A stretch of 35,350 bases of DNA, from the IMG/VR virus record IMGVR_UViG_3300020213_000072, positions 1-35,350 of that record, one strand, 5' to 3'. Made by a program: the position numbers and the translations under genes. Numbering within the stretch: the first letter of the stretch is position 1; each line of letters opens with the position of its first letter. Source of the stretch: a virus. Below, piece by piece: positions 29,049-35,350 of this stretch. The notes beneath the pieces are model-generated. The model was not told where the DNA came from, did not search any database, and saw only the letters and a program-made list of their open reading frames with translations.

Positions 29049-30353
29049 ATGGGAGTGCTATTGGAGCGGGCGGTTCAAAGGGGCCAAGGACCTCGGGTCT
29101 TGGATTTGTTTGCGGGAGCTGGAGGATTTAGTCTCGGACTTCATTGGGCTGGGTACCACACAGCAGTTGCCATTGATCATAAACCTACTGCAATTGAAAC
29201 TCTCTCAGTTAACTTCTCACATCACGGAACCAAAGTTCTCGAGAGAGATTTAAGTTCATTTACTCCTCAAGATTTAAGTAAATTTTTTCCCAAAACAAAT
29301 TCACATGACTTGTTTGACTTGGTTGTCGGAGGACCGCCTTGCCAAGGATGGAGCATGGTCGGAAGAGGAAAAATTCGTACTTTGTCGGAATCTGATGGTC
29401 GACATTGCACGAAAACCGACCCGAGAAATGAGTTGTATAAAAGATTTTTGAGTTTCGTAAAATTTTTTCAGCCCAAAGTTGCTGTAATGGAAAACGTTGC
29501 GGGAATGCTTTCACACTCGGGCCTAAATGTTGCTGAAAATGTCGCCCTCTGTATGGAAAATTCTGGCTATAACGTTTCCTGGACCAAAATTAATGCCAGT
29601 GATTTTGGAGTACCACAACATCGCGAACGTTTGTTTTTTGTCGGCGTGCGCAAGGATTTAAAAAGGAATTTTGTATTTCCAATTCCCGTAACCGAACGGG
29701 GGCGTCGCGCCTTTCCACTAGTTACCGTTGAAGATGCAATCAATGATTTGCCTATCATAAGACACGGCAATAAAGACTGGATTCAACTTTACAAAAAACA
29801 GGAAAGTCTCACAAAATTTGCCAAACGAATGAGATTGGGGGCGGATCAAAGTAAAATTTTTGATCACGTTTGCCGGACTCACAACGATCAAGATCTCGAA
29901 GCTTTCAAGTTGATGAAACAAGGAGGTTGGTATCGCGATCTTCCGAAGAGATTAAAACGTTACAGGGACGATATTTTTGAAGACAAATACAAGAAGCTTA
30001 AATGGAATAAACCAAGCGGTTGTATCACCGCCCATCTAAGCAAGGATTGTTACACACATATTCATCCTAGCCAGTCCCGAACCATCTCTGTTCGTGAAGC
30101 GGCACGATTACAATCGTTTCCTGACTCGTTTTACTTTGCAGGAACTATGGGTTCTAAATTTGAATTGATCGGCAATGCAGTAGCTCCATTTGTTGCTGAG
30201 ATGATTGGTAATGAGATACGAATACAAATTCTTTCCAAAACACTTTCCAAAAAGGATAAGGCACATCTTTTCGCCGTGAGACCAGTTTTTCTCTCTAACC
30301 GGCGTGTAATTGAACACCTTAGAAAAAGGATCGCCAAGGTATCCACAGTCTAA
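29049..30353 (+). CDS. DNA cytosine-5 methyltransferase
   Basis: This 434-residue C5 methyltransferase has motif I LDLFAGAGGFSLG at 18-30, motif IV GGPPCQGWS at 94-102 with catalytic Cys98, and motif VI ENV at 148-150. Motif VIII QHRERLFFVG is at 190-199, with motif X IGNAVAP near the end. It is the only gene on this strand in the region and has no clear ribosome site. The last 26 or so residues are read antisense to conserved codons of the metallophosphoesterase, so its original C-terminus is probably lost. No restriction enzyme is visible, so it looks like an orphan acquired for modification of phage DNA. Confidence 0.9.
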   Translation: MGVLLERAVQRGQGPRVLDLFAGAGGFSLGLHWAGYHTAVAIDHKPTAIETLSVNFSHHGTKVLERDLSSFTPQDLSKFFPKTNSHDLFDLVVGGPPCQGWSMVGRGKIRTLSESDGRHCTKTDPRNELYKRFLSFVKFFQPKVAVMENVAGMLSHSGLNVAENVALCMENSGYNVSWTKINASDFGVPQHRERLFFVGVRKDLKRNFVFPIPVTERGRRAFPLVTVEDAINDLPIIRHGNKDWIQLYKKQESLTKFAKRMRLGADQSKIFDHVCRTHNDQDLEAFKLMKQGGWYRDLPKRLKRYRDDIFEDKYKKLKWNKPSGCITAHLSKDCYTHIHPSQSRTISVREAARLQSFPDSFYFAGTMGSKFELIGNAVAPFVAEMIGNEIRIQILSKTLSKKDKAHLFAVRPVFLSNRRVIEHLRKRIAKVSTV

Positions 30354-31175
30354 TTCGAATAAGAATTTGTTAGTCCTTGGGTCTTTTGAATAAACGAGCC
30401 CCCCCTTATGAAGATGCCCGTGTACAACGTGTGTTTGTAGTTTTGCTCTGTGCGTTCCGGCACCCTGAAAGCCATGAATAAACGAAATATTATTCTGAAC
30501 AAACGGCTTTCTCGTGTCGTGTATTGTCTCAACCCCGTCAAATTCAAACAGAGGCTTGAAATTAAAAAAAGCCTCAAGTTCGGGTGCGCCAGATTCTAAT
30601 ATTCTTTTATGGGGTCTAATGTCGTGGTTGCCCAATATTTGTATCAGTCTGGCATTAGGCTGAAGGCGTCTCACTGATTTCCAAAACTCTTCGGCCATCT
30701 TTCTAGCTAATTTAACCTCCTCATCTGGATTGATAATAAGGTGCGATCGTGGAAACTTAGAAAAGCTATAGAAGTCGTATATGTCGCCGCACTGAATAAT
30801 TGTTTGCACCTTATTAGAATCTAAAAAACTATAATCAGACATTAACGCTTCGTTTGAAACAAACGGAAGGTGCATGTCCCCTAAAATCACCGTTTTGGTG
30901 AATTTTGGCATGTCAAAGGGGGCAAACTCTTTTAATGGTTTGTTTAGTTCTCTAATGTCTCTAGAGAAAAACTCTTTGACTCGCTTTTTTGACGATCCTT
31001 CGTCTTGTTCTTTTTCTAATCCTGAGTTTTTAAGAAGCTCGCCGAACGTCCCAAACGATTCGCACAGCTTGGTATTAAGGCCAAGCGCTCTTGCCTCATC
31101 GCGCTTCGGGACTCGGCCAAGCTCGCATGCTATTCTCTTAAGCCTAGAGACGGCCTCATGTTTTAAATCTGCCAC
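30108..31175 (-). CDS. metallophosphoesterase with HNH-type N-terminal repeat, 3' end replaced
   Basis: Residues 5-52 (AVSRLKRIACELGRVPKRDE, then ALGLNTKLCESFGTFGELLK) resemble the homing-endonuclease-associated DNA-binding repeat. The phosphoesterase follows with GDMH (99-102), GDIYD (130-134), GNHD (182-185), His234 and GHLH (253-256), a complete dinuclear metal site. It resembles phage calcineurin-like phosphatases or DNases. After about residue 300 (NWSHG) the frame runs antisense through the methyltransferase gene, so the last 55 or so residues are not native. The start is GTG. Confidence 0.75.
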   Translation of the reverse strand: MADLKHEAVSRLKRIACELGRVPKRDEARALGLNTKLCESFGTFGELLKNSGLEKEQDEGSSKKRVKEFFSRDIRELNKPLKEFAPFDMPKFTKTVILGDMHLPFVSNEALMSDYSFLDSNKVQTIIQCGDIYDFYSFSKFPRSHLIINPDEEVKLARKMAEEFWKSVRRLQPNARLIQILGNHDIRPHKRILESGAPELEAFFNFKPLFEFDGVETIHDTRKPFVQNNISFIHGFQGAGTHRAKLQTHVVHGHLHKGGLVYSKDPRTNKFLFELDCGYLGDPFSKVFNYTPVREKNWSHGEKMCLILFGKCFGKNLYSYLITNHLSNKWSYCIADQFKFRTHSSCKVKRVRKRL

Positions 31176-31245
31176 TTACATAAATTGTATTTAGTAATTA
31201 GAATGCTTAGTTACTTATTTTTGATATTTTCCAAATAAACCATTG

Positions 31246-31743
31246 TTAAGGGTTAAACGAATTGTTGCAGTGCGGGCATGTAACTTCTTTAGTCTGCTTT
31301 TCTTCTTTTTTCTTATCCGGCAGGTCGGCGGGCTCTAGTTCAAAATTCTCAAACCCAAGCAAGTCCAAATCCATGGGCCCAAGGTCTTGCAGTTGTGCGT
31401 TTATCATGGAAAAATCAAATTCGCTCCAGTCGTTTACTGCGTTGTCTGCGACAAGGTCGCAGTATTCTAGATCTGTTGTGTCGTAGTCTTGATACACAAC
31501 CGGCACCCGCCCCATTCCTAAGTGCATGGCCGCCAAACGCCTACCATGGCCGACTGTAATTTTTTTAGACAAGTTAGAAACGGTAATAGGTCTACGAAAC
31601 CCCTGCTCCTTAATGATCTTAGCTAGTCTTATTATTTGTGCGGCCTGGTGTTGGTTTGGGTTAAGGCTGTGCGGCGTTAGATCTTCAGGGTTTATTAGAG
31701 CGTCAAATTTTGCGTGTATTTTAATACCGTTTTCTTCTGTCAT
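31246..31743 (-). CDS. ParB-like nuclease-domain protein
   Basis: The start at ATG 31743 is fixed by an AAGGGG site. The longer frame to 31773 adds ten unlikely residues. The 165-residue product has the ParB N-terminal pattern: LTPHSLNPNQHQAAQIIRLA, QGFRRPITVS, then ITVGHGRRLAAMHLG, the G-H-x-R-x-x-A signature. It ends in a zinc-ribbon-like CPHC (residues near 157-160). Phages often carry such proteins near packaging genes, with roles in DNA binding or modification rather than partitioning. Confidence 0.8.
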   Translation of the reverse strand: MTEENGIKIHAKFDALINPEDLTPHSLNPNQHQAAQIIRLAKIIKEQGFRRPITVSNLSKKITVGHGRRLAAMHLGMGRVPVVYQDYDTTDLEYCDLVADNAVNDWSEFDFSMINAQLQDLGPMDLDLLGFENFELEPADLPDKKKEEKQTKEVTCPHCNNSFNP

Positions 31744-31788
31744 CAGGTCCCCTTTGATTGAGTCTGTCCACATCTAAAACAATCATAC

Positions 31789-31801
31789 ACGGTTTGTTAA
31801 A
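31789..31801 (+). promoter_or_regulatory. 13-base motif shared by two divergent intergenic regions (copy 2)
   Basis: ACGGTTTGTTAAA, identical to 2923-2935, lies in the 76-base gap between the ParB-like gene and the membrane-protein gene, 18 bases before the latter's start. Confidence 0.35.
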
Positions 31802-31819
31802 AGCGTATAAATTAGAGAG

Positions 31820-32158
31820 ATGAATGACCTCTTTAAACAGTTGGTATGGGATAATATTGTTGAGGCAGTTGTGGCGCGCATTTTTTTATCCATTCCAGCT
31901 CTTGGTTGGGGGCCACTTGGGGTCATTGTTTCGTTTGTTGTTTCGTTAATAGCTACAAAACTTTACGAAGTCCTGAAACTATCTATAAATCTTCAAATGA
32001 TTGTCTTCCAAAACGCGGCACACCTGAAAGCTTACGTCGAGGCAAGCTCAAAATTAAGAGAAATAGCTCAGTCAAAGGGAATTGATTCGGCGGAATTTAG
32101 GAGTGCAAGAAATGAAGATAAAAAACGTCTGTCTGAGTTTGTTCAGTTTGCTCGTTAG
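31820..32158 (+). CDS. small membrane protein (possible inner-membrane spanin or holin)
   Basis: This 112-residue protein has hydrophobic segments at about 18-45 (VARIFLSIPALGWGPLGVIV and SFVVSLIATKLY) followed by a long charged helix (YVEASSKLREIAQSKGIDSA). The next gene, a lipoprotein, starts inside its last 47 bases in another frame. Membrane anchor plus helical domain with an overlapping lipoprotein gene recalls Rz/Rz1 spanins. The separation from the lysis cassette and the absence of a Pro-rich lipoprotein make this weak. Confidence 0.5.
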   Translation: MNDLFKQLVWDNIVEAVVARIFLSIPALGWGPLGVIVSFVVSLIATKLYEVLKLSINLQMIVFQNAAHLKAYVEASSKLREIAQSKGIDSAEFRSARNEDKKRLSEFVQFAR

Positions 32159-32474
32159 TTCTTGTGCGATTGAGATCGTCAACACAGAGGCATGCGCGGT
32201 TTCTGGCGTAATGGCGGCAGGCGCTAACTGCGCTCACACACTCTCTGACGAGACAAGAGAGATGACCTTGCCAGAGCTCATTGAATGGCTTGAGCCAAAC
32301 AAAGATAAGGGCCCGGCAATCTGTCAGTCAGCCGAAGACTTTAATAAAAATAAAACATCGCTTGAGCAAGCATGCAAAATGTTGGGTGCAGGATGTCGCT
32401 ATCAAACAATGAAGGGCGCGTTTCGTAGAATCGAAAGAATTAAGGTAAAAAGAGGATCTAAAATTGAACATTAA
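32112..32474 (+). CDS. phage-encoded lipoprotein, 120 aa
   Basis: The start at ATG 32112 has a GGAG site. The N-terminus MKIKNVCLSLFSLLVSSCAI is a lipoprotein signal with lipobox LVSSC and lipid-carrying Cys18. The mature part has six further cysteines (CAVSGVMAAGANCAHTL, ICQSAEDF, ACKMLGAGCRY), likely forming disulphides in the periplasm. The C-terminus is basic. The overlap with the membrane-protein gene suggests joint expression. It may serve in superinfection exclusion, as a spanin partner, or in envelope modification; none is proven. Confidence 0.65.
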   Translation: MKIKNVCLSLFSLLVSSCAIEIVNTEACAVSGVMAAGANCAHTLSDETREMTLPELIEWLEPNKDKGPAICQSAEDFNKNKTSLEQACKMLGAGCRYQTMKGAFRRIERIKVKRGSKIEH

Positions 32475-33165
32475 AATTATGTGTTTCATATTAATTGCCT
32501 GTGTTTCTCATGCAGACCCTGAGATTATTAGCGGCGAACTGGCCAACCCAGAAGAATATAAAGAAGTTGTACTTCTTAAATCGTCTGGATGTAGCGCAAC
32601 GGTTGTCGGTCCACAAGTTTTAGTTACAGCCGCTCACTGCGCCGTGAATATTAATACGTCTTTCACGCTAGACGGTAAATCATACGCAGTTAAACTGACG
32701 AGATCTCCTTATCATCGCGGGGGGGGCAGCGGTCATGACATGGCTCTAGGCTTAATATCTGATCCGGTTTTGATTCATCCATCAAGACTTGCACATATTG
32801 ATTTTACAAATATTGGTACCATGGTCCCAGTTGATCTTGTCGGGTACGGCTGTACCAAATGGAGTTCGAGCGTTGGTTACGGTGTGCTCCGCATGGGATT
32901 CGCAGACTCAACGGGGTATTCTAATTCTAATTTAGAATTTACCACAAATGGACGTTCGGCAATTTGCCAGGGTGACAGCGGGGGGCCTACGTTCTTATCC
33001 GGTCTACCCCATTTGCTTATTGGTGTTCATAGTAAAGGCAACGGAAGCACAAGCTATGAAGTTCGCCTAGATACTGAACAGTCATTTGAATTTTTAACTG
33101 ATTTCATTTCTACAAACCAAGCAGGGGTGTGTGGAATTAATATTAATTGTAAGGTTGCCGAGTGA
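32464..33165 (+). CDS. secreted S1-family serine protease
   Basis: This 233-residue chymotrypsin-fold protease has a signal peptide (residues 1-17, MNIKIMCFILIACVSHA) and a short pro-segment before IISGELAN, which resembles the activated IVGG N-terminus. The catalytic triad is His58 (TAAHC), Asp92 (HDMAL) and Ser172 (GDSGG). The Cys43-Cys59 pair is conserved. The residue at the trypsin Asp189 position is Ala166, so Arg/Lys specificity is not expected. The start is TTG with an AGAGG site and overlaps the lipoprotein gene. A secreted protease is rare in phages. It would act in or beyond the periplasm. Confidence 0.85.
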   Translation: MNIKIMCFILIACVSHADPEIISGELANPEEYKEVVLLKSSGCSATVVGPQVLVTAAHCAVNINTSFTLDGKSYAVKLTRSPYHRGGGSGHDMALGLISDPVLIHPSRLAHIDFTNIGTMVPVDLVGYGCTKWSSSVGYGVLRMGFADSTGYSNSNLEFTTNGRSAICQGDSGGPTFLSGLPHLLIGVHSKGNGSTSYEVRLDTEQSFEFLTDFISTNQAGVCGININCKVAE

Positions 33166-33359
33166 TCGCGTCTGTTAGAAAATGTAAAAAGCCAGGGTGT
33201 GAAGGAGAGGCGAGGGGAGAAATGGCGTACTGTTCTAGATCGTGCTCTCCGCTTGGAAATTATGGAAAGCCTCCAAGGTCAAGGGATGCCGAGCGTAGAC
33301 ACACCAGATACCTCAGGGAGATTGCAAGGCGTACCGGCGCACCAATTAAAAAGGATTGA
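33162..33359 (+). CDS. small zinc-finger protein, 65 aa
   Basis: The GTG start overlaps the protease stop (GTGA). The product has CKKPGCEGEARGEMAYCSRS with a fourth Cys following (RSCS). This is a C-x4-C...C-x3-C cluster similar to small phage zinc-finger or HNH-remnant proteins. A basic helix follows (SRDAERRHTRYLREIARRTG). It probably binds nucleic acid. No catalytic residues are visible. Confidence 0.55.
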   Translation: MIASVRKCKKPGCEGEARGEMAYCSRSCSPLGNYGKPPRSRDAERRHTRYLREIARRTGAPIKKD

Positions 33360-33437
33360 ACAACAGAAGTCTCCGGATAAACTTTTTCTTGAGTCACATC
33401 TAAAACACATCTAAACTTTATTAAACGGGGTGTGCAT

Positions 33438-34001
33438 ATGAAGCTTTTAATTCTAATGTTGCTTTTATCGGTTGGATGCGGCTCAAGCATTTATGACAAA
33501 CGAGAACCCGCTGATGACGAAATCGATCCACCGAGTGAGCCAATTGACCCCCCGGATTCTGGTGAATGGCCTGACCTTAAACAGTGCGTGAAGATTGAAG
33601 TAGAGGGGGGGGTAAACCCCGATTGTGTGATTACCGCCGAGAAAGACAAAAGATTTTCACTGGTTGAGGTTTCATTTATAACGTGCCCAGCCTGTGTTGT
33701 GAATTTCCCCATCTTCGCGAAACTTGCCGATGAAATCGAAGCAACTACTTCTGCAAGTGTGATTCTGTTTAAACATACCAAGTCTGAAAATCAGCAATAT
33801 ATAAAGTCACATCCTGAGTGGTTCAAACACAGAGTAGGGCACGATGTTGCGAGCAAACAGACCGTGGCTTTAGGGCTGAGAGCGGCTCCAACGATTTTTC
33901 TTTTTGACATGAAAGCGACAGACCCAGGTGTCCCGATCGCAAAATATGTCGGCGTTCTCACGGGTGCTCAAGTCGCTAAAATTAAAGCGGCTGTTAAGTA
34001 G
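33438..34001 (+). CDS. thioredoxin-fold lipoprotein
   Basis: The start at ATG 33438 has a GGGG site seven bases upstream. A GTG two codons earlier is less likely. The signal (MKLLILMLLLSVGC) has a lipobox at Cys14. A Pro/Asp-rich linker (DDEIDPPSEPIDPPDSGEWP) leads to a thioredoxin-like domain with the active site CPAC (residues 83-86) and the cis-Pro loop RAAPTIFLFD. It would be anchored in the outer or inner membrane and could oxidise, reduce or isomerise disulphides, for instance in the neighbouring Cys-rich lipoprotein or protease. Confidence 0.75.
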   Translation: MKLLILMLLLSVGCGSSIYDKREPADDEIDPPSEPIDPPDSGEWPDLKQCVKIEVEGGVNPDCVITAEKDKRFSLVEVSFITCPACVVNFPIFAKLADEIEATTSASVILFKHTKSENQQYIKSHPEWFKHRVGHDVASKQTVALGLRAAPTIFLFDMKATDPGVPIAKYVGVLTGAQVAKIKAAVK

Positions 34002-34002
34002 T

Positions 34003-34938
34003 TCAAAATTCAGCTGGAAATTTCATTTGTGTGTCATACACAGATTTTAGTCCGGACTTAGCAAAGCAATCAAATGCACCTGAGTCATACAGTTTTTGAA
34101 TTTCTGGACGTACTGGGTATTTATTGAATCTGCGCCATAATATCTCAACACGTTCAGATTTTAGCCTTACCGCCTTTTTTCCTCTAGTTGCAATTGATCC
34201 GCATTTTTTTGATGTAGCTCTAGAAGCAAACTCGAAGCGCTCCCATGTATCGGGAACGCCCGGCTGATTATAATTGGACAAAAGAAAAGAGCCCTGAGCA
34301 TCGTTTAGCGTTTCGATTAGTAAATTAAAATCTTCTTGTGTGTATCCCTTATAGTGGCCTTGATGTGCGTTTGGGTATGGTGGATCACAATAGAAAAATG
34401 TTTGCGGTGAATCCCATCGTTTTATAACTGATATGGCGTCATCACATTCAATGTGGATTGATGACATTCTGTCTATGTATTCTGAAAGATTTGAAACTTT
34501 ATTAGCCCAAGTAGCCGCATGATTTACACCAAACACCCCGGTGCGCCATCCAGCACCCTGGACATTAGCAAATGACATTTGAATGTCACAATAAAAAGAT
34601 GCGGCTCTTTCAACTGGGTCTAAAAAATCTTGCTTTCTAGTTTTGTGTACAGCTCTTGAGTACGTAGTCAAAGCAAGTCTGTCACAAAGTTTTGGCCCTA
34701 GAACTGGGTCCCTTAACGTGCGGTAGAAATTTATGAGATCTATTTTGTTATCGTTTATAACCTCCCTATAATTGTGAGTGTTTGTAACTTTGGGCCATGG
34801 TTTTTTAAATAAAACGGCAGCTCCTCCAGCAAATGGTTCCACGTAAACCGTATGCTGTGGGATTAGGGGGACTATATTATGCGCCATTCTTTGCTTGCCG
34901 CCATAATAAGAGATCGGCGGCCTTGAAATTAGTTTCAT
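34003..34938 (-). CDS. dam: Dam-type DNA adenine-N6 methyltransferase
   Basis: This is a D12-class adenine methyltransferase of 311 residues from ATG 34938. A TTG two codons earlier is possible. Motifs are YYGGKQRM at 11-18, the AdoMet site VYVEPFAGGAAVLF at 31-44 and catalytic DPPY at 185-188. D12 enzymes usually modify GATC, but the target cannot be read from sequence alone. It is convergent with the thioredoxin-fold gene with almost no gap. Upstream, a 36-residue frame overlaps its start and abuts the terminal hexamer array. Confidence 0.88.
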   Translation of the reverse strand: MKLISRPPISYYGGKQRMAHNIVPLIPQHTVYVEPFAGGAAVLFKKPWPKVTNTHNYREVINDNKIDLINFYRTLRDPVLGPKLCDRLALTTYSRAVHKTRKQDFLDPVERAASFYCDIQMSFANVQGAGWRTGVFGVNHAATWANKVSNLSEYIDRMSSIHIECDDAISVIKRWDSPQTFFYCDPPYPNAHQGHYKGYTQEDFNLLIETLNDAQGSFLLSNYNQPGVPDTWERFEFASRATSKKCGSIATRGKKAVRLKSERVEILWRRFNKYPVRPEIQKLYDSGAFDCFAKSGLKSVYDTQMKFPAEF

Positions 34939-34987
34939 CCACAAATTTAAGCATTGGATGCTGTGTCAATTCAATCGTTTCTTTCAT
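34879..34987 (-). CDS. short ORF between terminal array and dam, 36 aa
   Basis: The frame begins MKETIELTQHPMLKFVDETN and ends LLLWRQAKNGA. Its ATG overlaps the TGA of the terminal array frame (TGATG), the same geometry as the Cys-rich gene on the other side. It overlaps the first 60 bases of dam in another frame, so it may serve only to couple translation into dam. No family is recognised. Confidence 0.35.
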
Positions 34988-35350
34988 CACACGTAACCGG
35001 AACCGTAACCGTCACCGATTCCTGATCCGTAACCGCAACCGTTACCGTAACCGGAACCGTCACCGTAACCGTTACCGTAACCGGAACCGTCACCGTAACC
35101 GTAACCGTCACCGGAACCGGAACCGGAACCGTAACCGTCACCGATTCCTGATCCGTAACCGCAACCGTTACCGTAACCGGAACCGTCACCGTAACCGTTA
35201 CCGTAACCGGAACCGTCACCGTAACCGTAACCGTCACCGGAACCGGAACCGGAACCGGAACCGTAACCGTCACCGATTCCTGATCCGTAACCGCAACCGT
35301 TACCGTAACCGGAACCGGAACCGTCACCGGAACCGTAACCGGAACCGGAA
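34987..35350 (-). CDS. Gly-X dipeptide repeat protein, terminal array (partial)
   Basis: Read on the minus strand from the window edge, the Gly-X frame is open to TGA at 34989-34987 and ends GSGYV, then TGATG. It is the likely continuation of the array starting at 295. Units such as GNGCGYGSGIGDG recur three times. The terminal Val arises because the last hexamer runs into GTGTGATG. Confidence 0.45.
   Translation of the reverse strand, partial: SGSGYGSGDGSGSGYGNGCGYGSGIGDGYGSGSGSGSGDGYGYGDGSGYGNGYGDGSGYGNGCGYGSGIGDGYGSGSGSGDGYGYGDGSGYGNGYGDGSGYGNGCGYGSGIGDGYGSGYV
34990..35350 (-). repeat. terminal hexamer array with higher-order repeat
   Basis: The array contains the same CGGNNN hexamers, organised into a longer repeat. 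The marker GATTCCTGATCC (plus strand) falls near 35017, 35143 and 35275, and once more near position 73 of the window. Successive copies are 126 and about 132 bases apart, that is 21 and 22 hexamers. They differ by one extra ACCGGA unit. This is recent block duplication with single-unit slippage. It matches the left edge of the window, supporting circularity or terminal redundancy. Confidence 0.9.

Noticed and set aside
33199-33414. Second frame over the small zinc-finger gene
   Set aside because: The frame at 33162 carries the cysteine cluster and a GTGA overlap with the protease. The alternative has neither.

Overview
The window looks like the essentially complete genome of a tailed double-stranded DNA phage, siphovirus type, infecting a Gram-negative (didermic) host. 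It has small and large terminase subunits, portal, scaffold, major capsid protein, connector and tail-terminator candidates, tail tube, tail chaperones with a -1 frameshift site, a 724-residue tape measure, tail-tip and fibre genes, and a lysis cassette. Two lipoproteins, a secreted protease and signal peptides on fibre-like proteins fit a didermic host. A Bdellovibrio-like host is possible, but nothing here proves it. Both window ends lie inside the same hexanucleotide array and differ by only one base of phase, so the molecule is probably circular or terminally redundant.

Layout. (a) 600-2888, minus strand: a tightly overlapping early operon of small genes (RHH-like, HNH nuclease, Fis-type HTH, zinc ribbon, DUF6948-like). 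(b) 3016-4850, plus strand: a divergent early operon with a RecT/Bet annealing protein, a coiled-coil protein and a small gene. (c) Each early operon runs into arrays of degenerate hexamers (CGGNNN), at 1-590 with 34990-35350 on the minus strand and at 4851-5616 on the plus strand. The arrays encode Gly-X dipeptide proteins whose start and stop codons overlap the neighbouring genes. (d) 5781-28919, minus strand: the late operon, read from terminase (27.9 kb) down to lysis genes and a VRR-NUC nuclease, interrupted at 16852-17472 by a gene-free stretch that looks like a structured RNA. (e) 28.5-31.7 kb: accessory genes, with a truncated PD-(D/E)XK-like protein, a cytosine C5 methyltransferase inserted against the 3' end of a metallophosphoesterase, and a ParB-like protein. 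(f) 31820-34001, plus strand: exported proteins (membrane protein, lipoprotein, S1-family serine protease, zinc-finger protein, thioredoxin-fold lipoprotein). (g) 34003-34938, minus strand: a Dam-type adenine methyltransferase.

The most unusual feature is the array system. Two inverted sets of arrays flank the segment that carries the phage's own annealing recombinase. Array heads and tails are mixed between the two sides as expected if the 600-4838 segment has inverted or exchanged partners. The spacer between arrays is a three-part chimera: the 5' end of the Cys-rich gene at 5619, then about 40 bases identical (one mismatch) to the tape-measure gene 10 kb away, then the 3' end of the gene at 4644. 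It is joined at 11-12-base homologies, as if the tape-measure gene had acted as a splint for strand annealing. The second notable item is the 17.0-17.4 kb candidate RNA, with an 11-bp long-range pairing and two GNRA-capped hairpins on the late-transcript strand.
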